Shown: in pieces, positions 57,424 through 64,000 of the stretch | Position numbering within the stretch: the first letter of the stretch is position 1 | Layout of the letters: every line of letters begins with the position of its first letter | NCBI GenBank assembly: GCA_030280995.1 | Contig: JASXTE010000004.1 | Coordinates: 46,104,673 to 46,168,672, forward strand | Length of the DNA stretch: 64,000 bases | Direction of reading: 5' to 3' | Source: Hemileia vastatrix | Taxonomy: Eukaryota; Basidiomycota; Pucciniomycetes; Pucciniales; Zaghouaniaceae | Notes under the pieces: model-generated | Databases searched by the model: none | What the model saw: the letters and a program-made list of their open reading frames with translations, nothing else | Told to the model about the DNA's origin: nothing | Program-made: the position numbers and the translations under genes

Positions 57424-58496
57424 TGTGGTCTTTGAACATTGGCAGGGGCCTTTGTTATGTGATTTGGCGCTGTTTGTGCATGTCTTAATTGACATCTGTT
57501 AAGAATTGGGTATTTTTCTGATTTTATTCCGTGAATATTGGGTCTGCGGGTATGTGGGTACTATCATTGGATAGCCCCGGATTTTTTCTATATTTAATGT
57601 CATGTAGACATTTTTCATATTCTAAGTTTTAAGGTGTCATTTCCTTATTTTTCATTTATAAAAGATTGCTGTTTAATTTTGTTTTTTGTGTTTTACGGGC
57701 TAACCTTAAGCCTTAGGGTTAAGTGCTTAGTACCATTGGATAGAGCTAATTTTTCTTTATATTTCTTGTCTCAATGTTGTTATAGTGAAATTCCATGTTT
57801 TAAAGGTTTTAGTAGTTGTAGATAATTTTTCTAAGTAGATTAGTTGTTTTTATTGGTTTTCTGGCTTCAGGGAGGCCGGACTGCTTCAGGTAGCCCGCCC
57901 GCCTCTGTTTTAGGAGCTTGGGGAGCGCTCCAGGAGGGTTTTTTATGCAATTTGGCAGGTACAGGCGCCAGATTGGTGGGTGCGCATGGGCTCTTAGTTA
58001 GTGGTCTGTGTGTACATAGTGAATAAGACAGTTTGGGGCAACCTTAATCATCATACAACCATCCCGAGGTGATATCATTGTTCCTCACTCAGTTTTCACT
58101 GTTTTCTGGCCACAATTGGCTGTGTTTGTTGCAAGTAAGTTCTTCTTTTAACTTAACTTTGGCAACTGTTTTCTCTGTTATAGTCTTGCAAGCTATAGCA
58201 AGTATTATTGCTGTCTCTGGTGTGGATTTGCAGACTAAATCAAGTATCTTTGCTGTCTCTGGTGTGGACTTTGTTCTACATTTCAGTTCTTTGGTCTGGT
58301 AGTCTATCTGGTGACTACTTTCTTGGCTCATCAAGCAGTCAAGTGTGTTAAACAGGAGCTTTAGCAAAACAGGAACCAACTTACTTTGGCAAGTAAATCG
58401 CACTCTATTTTTCTAAATGGACAGGGGATTTTCTCTCTGGTTTTTCTCCAACTCCCTTGGTGAATGTCTATAGCTAGTACTATAGGATTGTCTACA
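57424..58496 (+). repeat. C2 5' LTR
   Basis: TGTGGTCTTTGAAC...GGATTGTCTACA, 1073 bp, TATA-like TTTATAAAAG at 57655-57664. The GC-rich patch seen in C1 is shorter here (about 57875-57930). Confidence 0.9.
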
Positions 58497-58500
58497 TTTC

Positions 58501-58518
58501 TGGCGCCCAGCATGGAAT
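58501..58518 (+). promoter_or_regulatory. C2 primer-binding site
   Basis: TGGCGCCCAGCATGGAAT, 4 nt after the LTR. The first nine bases match the Lys1,2-type site; the 3' half has drifted relative to C1. Confidence 0.6.
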
Positions 58519-58586
58519 AGAACTTGCTAGTTCTTTGGAATCTATGTTTTCTTTGGTTGGCTCTTTTGGTGTTTTGGTCAGGAGGA

Positions 58587-60968
58587 ATGGCTTCTGGTTC
58601 TGCTATTCCTGTGGTGACTGTCAGTTGGGGGGATGGTCCTTCTTCTGTGATGGTTAGGGAGTGTGTGAGAATTAAAACTTGAGATGGTACCAAGTTTAAT
58701 GGTGAGGATGTCAAGTGGTTTCTAGAGAAGTATGAAACTGCTGCTGGAGTGGATGGTGCTTCCTACATGGGCATGGTAAAGCAGCTAATCTTCTTCATTG
58801 GTGATAGGTCAGTGGAGAAGGAGGTTGTGGCCATGTCTGGCTACAAGAAGAGGGATGGGAAATTGTTGTGTAGGGAAATGTTTGATAGATGGGGTGTCAG
58901 GTTCACTATGGTGGATCTGAACAAGGTTGCCAGTGAATGGAAATCTTATGTTGGTGTTGGTAACTTACATAGTTACAGGAAGTTTCTGCTACAGTTTGAT
59001 CCTTTGGTGGAATATTTGGTAAAAGTGGAGGATCTAGCACATGAAAATGCTGCCAAAGATGTTTTTTGGTCTGCCCTGGCTAGAGATGTCAGGATGGATG
59101 TGTTGAAGGAGTTGTCAAGAAAGGAATTGACGAAGACTCCTTCTAATGGGGACCAGAAGTTGCCTGCCTTGGATAAGGTGAAGGAGGCTGTTGAGGCCCA
59201 TTTGAAGTTATTGGCTGTGAACAACTATCAGGAGGGGTGTGCCAAGTGTGTCAGCAAAGTCAGTGAGGCTTTGGCTGAAGAGGAAGTTAGGGAAAAGAAG
59301 GAGGAAAAAAATTTGGTGCAGGTTCACAAACAGGAGAGGGACCCAATAGTGGAGCAGTTGGCTGATCTTACAAAACAGCTGCACATTTTTGTTCAGGAGG
59401 ACAAGAAGGTTAATAAGGCACCTTCTCAGCCTAGAGATTTTGAAAGGAGTGATGGTAAGAGTGATCCTTGGGTTTGCTCTTATTGCAGTAGGAGGGGGCA
59501 CAGGTCCAATGATTGTTGGGCACTGAACAGAGATGTGTCTGAAGGAAAAGTGGAGTTTGATGGCAGGGTTTTTAAGTTCCCTGACGGCTCTTTTGTGAAG
59601 CCAAGTGAGGGGAAGGCTCCTGTTGATTTGGTCAGGAGAAGGGGGAGTATCAATCAAAGGAGGCCAAGGTTTGAGGAGATTCCTGATTAGGAGAAGTCTT
59701 CTGTTAAGGTAGATGAGGACGTCAAGGGAAAGGGGAAGGAGGTCAATAAGGTCTCTTTTTCTACTTCCTTTGGTGGTTTGGAGTTGTATTCTTGTGGTGG
59801 ACAGTCAAGTGGTGAATGCTTGGCTGGTGTTTATGATGTGGAAGCAGGAAAGTTGGGTAGGCCTAAGAGCAGTTCTCAGGCCTAACCAAATCCAAATGCT
59901 TCAAAGGTGGATCCTAAGCTGAGTGCAGCTAGGTAGAGGTACAGCAAAGAGGAGCTGTACAAGATGCAGAAGGGTATGGCTGATATGGGCCCCCCTAGTT
60001 TTGGTTCATTGGATCTGAATGGTGATCCAATGCCAATGGAGGTGGATTCTGACTCTGAGGAGGATGTCCCTTTGGCTTCATTTCCAAAGCCTGTTGGAGT
60101 CAGAGGTTCTGGTGAGGGATCTGGTTTGGGTCCTGTTAATGGTAAATCTGTTGGTGGTGCTGGTCCTCAAGAAGCTTCTAGGACCAAGGTGGTGAAGCAA
60201 AGAGCTCACTTTGAGAGGCCAGTAGTGTCTGGTCAAGTTAATGTTATGGACTCTGTCCTGGAAAGGATGAATCAGGGTCAGGTTTCCCTATCTTATGGGG
60301 AATTGTATGCTATCAGTCCAGGGTTGGCTGATAGGCAGAAGAAGTTGTTGACCAGGAGAAGAGTTTCTTCTGGTGAGTTAGAATACATTTGTGATTCTGC
60401 TGAAAAGTTTGGTGAGGGGTTGGAAACTCATTTTTCTGCTTCTCTGGGATATGTTAATGTCACTCTGAATGGCAGGGAGAAAAGGGAATTGATGGATTCA
60501 GGTTCTCAGATAAACCTGATTTCTTTGTTTGAGGCAACTCATATGGGCCTCCCCATCAAAACTGGTATTGGTGGGAATTTGAGAGGGATACGTGGCCATG
60601 TCACTGAATTGGTTGGAACTTTAGAATTTGTGAAGTTAGATGTTGGCGGAGCCTCAGGGAAGGTTCATTTTTATATTGCTAAAGATAATGTAAAACCAGT
60701 TTTTGGTGGGCCATTCTTGATGGATTTTCAGGCAAGAATTGGTTATCAATTTGATTTGGGAATCAGTTTGGAGTTGACTGGTGAAGAAAAAAGGAGGCTT
60801 CACATGAGGTTTAAATCCCCTGGAGAAGATGGTTGGGAGACTAGGCCTGGTTTATCTTCAATGTGCCAGTGCATGGACTGCTGCAGGAGAAGGAAGGAAG
60901 TGAATGCTGCCTCTGGTTTTTTGAAGTGCAGCTCAGGCTCTATTGAGAGTCTATCTTTTTTTGAGTAA
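58587..60968 (+). pseudogene. gag-pro: C2 gag-protease
   Basis: ATG 58587 (MASGSAIPVV); one frame throughout. Stops: TGA near 58680 (Trp in C1), TAG 59688, TAA near 59883, TAG near 59934. The capsid-like region is open at 58749-59690. The zinc knuckle CSYCSRRGHRSNDC is intact (C-x2-C-x4-H-x4-C). Protease is altered: MDSGSQINLIS at about 60494. Ends at TAA 60966-60968, overlapping the pol ATG. No frameshift is seen, so four nonsense codons are the only visible damage. Confidence 0.88.
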
Positions 60969-60970
60969 TG
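60966..60970 (+). promoter_or_regulatory. UAAUG stop-start overlap (C2)
   Basis: Identical to C1 18682-18686; gag-pro stop and pol start share one base. Confidence 0.55.
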
Positions 60971-63900
60971 AGGGCTGATCACCCTAGTGCTACAACCTCT
61001 CCCAGAGATGAAGAAATCCCAGGTTGTAGTAGGTCAGCTCCCTTGGAGATATACCAAGTGGATTTTCAACTTTCTCTTTTTAATGTTTCTCTTCTTTGCA
61101 AGTGTTCATCAAGTTTTTTATCAAGTCTCTGTTCTCTCTCAAGATTCTTAATTATTTTTAATCCAAGTTCAAGGAAGAAGATTGGTTATATATCTTTATT
61201 GAAAGATATGCGGAAAAGTTTTGGGGTGGTGAGATTGGGGTCTAAAAGTAAGTCCTCCCAATTGTACACCGCTAGGGTTTCTTCTACACCTTTCAAAAAC
61301 ATTACCTGGGCCAAACCTGTGAGCATTGGGGAAACCCCTGGTTATTTTTGTAGGACAGAAGAAAACTCAAGAAAAGAAGATAAAAATTTCAAGATAATTC
61401 AAGAAAATCAAGAAAAAAAACTGAAAATAATGAAGTAAGAAGATGCAAAATATTGTTGTGAAGATCGTCAAGATCTATTTTTGGGCCTCCAGCATGAGGT
61501 TAAACTGCAGAAAATTTTGAAGAAAGAAGATCATCAAGATCGATTTTCGGGCCTCCAGCATGAGGATAAACTGCACAATTTTAGAAGATGTGATTCAGAA
61601 GATGAATCAAGATTTGAAGATTTGGAATTTGGAAGTGATGATGAAGATGGGGTTTTGCGGAAAAGTTTCGGAGTGGTGAGATTGGGGTGTAAAAGTAAGT
61701 CCTCCCAATTGTGCACCGCTAGGGTTTTGTCTACACCTTTCAAAAACATTACCTTGGCCACACATGTTAGCAATGGGGAAACCCTTGGTTTTTGTTCCAG
61801 GTCTGGTGGTGAAGATTTCCTGAAGATCCCTCAAGTTGAAGGTGGAGTGGAAAAGTATAAGAAGGTTGCTCAGAAGATTAGGCCTGTCAATGAGCCTATG
61901 CCTGTGGGTTTGAATCTGCCCTTGAAGAGACCTCCTTTGTCAAGAGATCCGTACTGTACTCCTTTGGTGAAGAATCCTCCAGAATTTGTAGAGATGGCTA
62001 GGGTGACTGTGGAAAGATTGAAAGTTGTTAATTTTGGTCCTGATGGGTGGTTTTCTGAAGAAGAAAAGAAGTTGTTGTTGCACGTTATTTTGCTAAGGGA
62101 AAAAGCTGTGGCATTTGTTGAGGAGGAAAAGGGTGTATTGAAGCACTCTTATGGGGAACCTTACTTGATTCCTGTGGTTTTCCATGAACCTTGGAAAATC
62201 AAACCTATTCCGATTCCAGCCGCTATTAGAGAGGATTTTGTAGAGATTGTTAGGGAAAGTGTCAGGACTGGGTTATAAGAACAATTGACTTCCAGTTACT
62301 CAAGTCCGGTGTTCTGTGTAAAGAAGCAGAATGGAAAGTTGCGGGTGGTTCATGATCTTAGATCCTTGAATAGAGTCACTATCAAGGACGCTGGTATGCC
62401 ACTAAGTGCAGAGGATTTTGTTGAAGCTTTTACTGGAAGGGTGTGTTATGGTTTGGGTGATATTATGGGTAGTTATGATGAGAGGGAACTACATACGGAT
62501 TCTAGGCCTCTCACATCTTTTGAGACTCCTTTGTGAAGATTTAAGCTCACTAGCTTACCTCAAGGAGCAACTAATTCAGTGGCAGTTTATCAAGCACAGA
62601 TGGCTTGGATTTTTCATGATGAGGTTCCTATTCATGCTGGTATTTTTATTGATTACGGTGGAATTAAAGGACCATCCACTGATTATGGTAATGAGGTGTT
62701 AGCAGAGAACCCTGGCATAAGGAGGTTTGTGTGGGAATATGCAATAACTCTAGAGAGAGTGTTGTTCAGGATTGAAGAAGCTGGTTTGACCATTTCAGGG
62801 TCAAAATTCTGTTGTTGTGTTCCTGATTTGGAAATTATGGGTCATGTGGTATGTAAAGAGGGAAGTATTATGGCAAAGAAGAAGATTAATAAAATCCAGT
62901 CATGGCCAAGGCCTAAAAATACTACTGAAGTCAGGGGAATTTTGGGTGTGCGTGTATATGTCAGGATTTTAATTAAGGATTTTTCTTTGTTGGCCTCACC
63001 TTTAAGGAGGATGACCAGGAAATATGCAGATTGGGAATGGACTGAAGAGTGCAAAGAGGCTTTTCAGAAGTTGAAAAAGGTTGTTGGTGAAGATATTGTT
63101 CTTCACAAGTTGGATTATGGTGTTGGTGCTGGGAAAATTTATCTGGAAGTGAACTCAAGTTATATTGCTGCTGGTGCTGTTTTGTCTCAGGAGGATAATA
63201 CTGGGAGGATCAGGCTAGTAAGATATGAGTCTGTGATGTTTAATGAGGTGGAATCTAGGTATTCTCAACCTAAGTTGGAATTGTGTGGCGTAGCTAAAAT
63301 TTTAAAGAAGCTACAGATGGTTTTGTGGGGGCAGCATTTTGAGCTGCAGGTGGATGCAAAATCTTTGGTTCAGATGATCAATACACCTAGTCTTCCAAAT
63401 GTTCCAATGACTGGGTGGGTGGCATTTATTCAACATTTTTCTTTTTACCTGGTTCACAAACCAGGTAAAACTTTTACTATGCCTGATGGATTATCAAGGA
63501 GGCCACCTACAGATGAAGATTATGAGGCTGAATTATTTGATGAGGATTTTCCAATAGTTAGGGCCAGCACAAAGGTTGCTGAAGATTTTTCTGACCTCCC
63601 CCAAGAGGCTAAACTGGCTGGATCTGATCTTTATTCTGGTGATCAGGATGTTTTTGTTGATGAAGATGGAGTTGTTGTTTGGGACAGCTCAAAATTGGAA
63701 AAAGGGTGTTTTTGTTAGTGAACTGGATTCTCATAAGGTTCAGTGGAAAGAGAAGGACGCGCTGAAATTTAAGGATTGGTGTCCTGGTTGGGCTGCTCAA
63801 TTAGCTCATGTTCATACTGGTGATTTTGGTGACAGAATTGTAACCTTGGATGTTGTTTTGTTGGATTTTTAAAATGAGACCTGGGGTCAGTCTGGGTTTT

Positions 63901-64000
63901 ATTTTATTTTTGTGGAATATCTGTTGACCTTGGAGAGGCCAGATAGTTGTGATGATGATACTTGGTTGGCAATTAAGAAGGAGAGTTCTGGATTTTATGT
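60968..64000 (+). pseudogene. pol: C2 pol (incomplete at window end)
   Basis: MRADHPSATTS start, leader with the internal duplication (61208-61355 and 61656-61801), then RT and RNase H in one frame. Stops: TAA 61436, TAA 62276 (Tyr in C1), TGA 62534 (Gly in C1). The RT active site reads FIDY at about 62645-62656, the second catalytic Asp replaced by Tyr. RNase H ESRYSQPKLELCG. A one-base A insertion near 63705 shifts the frame; then comes the shared TAA after LLDF at about 63870, and the integrase N-terminus begins before the window ends. Confidence 0.9.
61208..61801 (+). repeat. Duplicated block in C2 pol leader
   Basis: Copies at 61208-61355 and 61656-61801. The interval also contains an extra small tandem duplication (GGGCCTCCAGCATGAGG at about 61483 and 61549) absent from C1. 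Confidence 0.75.

Larger units (their letters stand above)
57424..64000 (+). mobile_element. Element C2: C-family Gypsy, 3' part outside window
   Basis: 5' LTR, PBS, gag-pro, UAAUG and most of pol of a third C copy, closely similar to C1 throughout. The preceding 57347-57423 is a short AT-rich flank with no feature. The region that would hold the antisense genes lies beyond the window. Confidence 0.93.

Noticed and set aside
1..64000. RIP (CpA to TpA) as the cause of the many stops.
   Set aside because: Several stops arise from Tyr, Gly and Glu codons by transversion, and the LTRs of element A are almost unchanged.

Overview
The window is a nested pile of transposable elements from an AT-rich eukaryotic genome. 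Short introns (54-97 nt) with GTAAGT-type donors, chromodomain Ty3/Gypsy elements, and B/E capsid and integrase types that I associate from memory with rust fungi suggest a repeat-rich basidiomycete, most likely a rust (Pucciniales). The taxonomic call is inference. I see no convincing single-copy host gene, no tRNA or rRNA, and no bacterial feature.

Layout: (1) 1-8228, element A, a minus-strand chromodomain Gypsy with almost identical LTRs, inserted into (2) 8229-11697, element B, a minus-strand Gypsy of another lineage of which gag and the 5' LTR remain. (3) 11698-12540 is unassigned. (4) 12541-15139 plus 28099-33070 is one old plus-strand Gypsy copy, C0, split by (5) 15140-28098, a complete related copy, C1, flanked by a CCGG target duplication. 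C0 also took a 1.1-kb TIR element at 28248-29392. (6) 33071-34340 is one end of a DNA-transposon-like family (T1) interrupted by (7) E, 34341-41826, a minus-strand relative of B. (8) 41827-46840, T2, begins with the same terminal sequence and carries a decayed SNF2-family ATPase gene and an unidentified minus-strand gene. (9) 46841-57346, T3, is bounded by inverted CACCACGGGAAAT ends and contains about 8 kb of a ~608-bp satellite with a 42-46 bp palindrome in each unit. (10) 57424-64000 is the 5' LTR, gag and most of pol of a third C copy, C2.

The most interesting feature is that two unrelated Gypsy lineages (A and C) carry antisense genes between pol and the 3' LTR. They start 48-111 bp from that LTR, read away from it, contain spliceosomal introns, and encode Zn2Cys6 (GAL4-type) cluster proteins. 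A has one such gene (NLS-like and acidic); C has two in tandem (X and Y), separated by an array of AGTC...GACTTTAAACTG repeats. The spacing C-x2-C-x6-C-x12-C-x2-C-x6-C is identical in A and in C1 gene X. This recalls the HTLV-1 antisense factor HBZ and may be an element-encoded regulator.

Most gag and pol frames are broken by nonsense codons with surprisingly few frameshifts, and one stop between RNase H and integrase is shared by all three C copies, so defective copies seem to have been propagated. C also has a UAAUG stop-start overlap between gag-pro and pol, and structured stem-loop repeats flanking its antisense genes.
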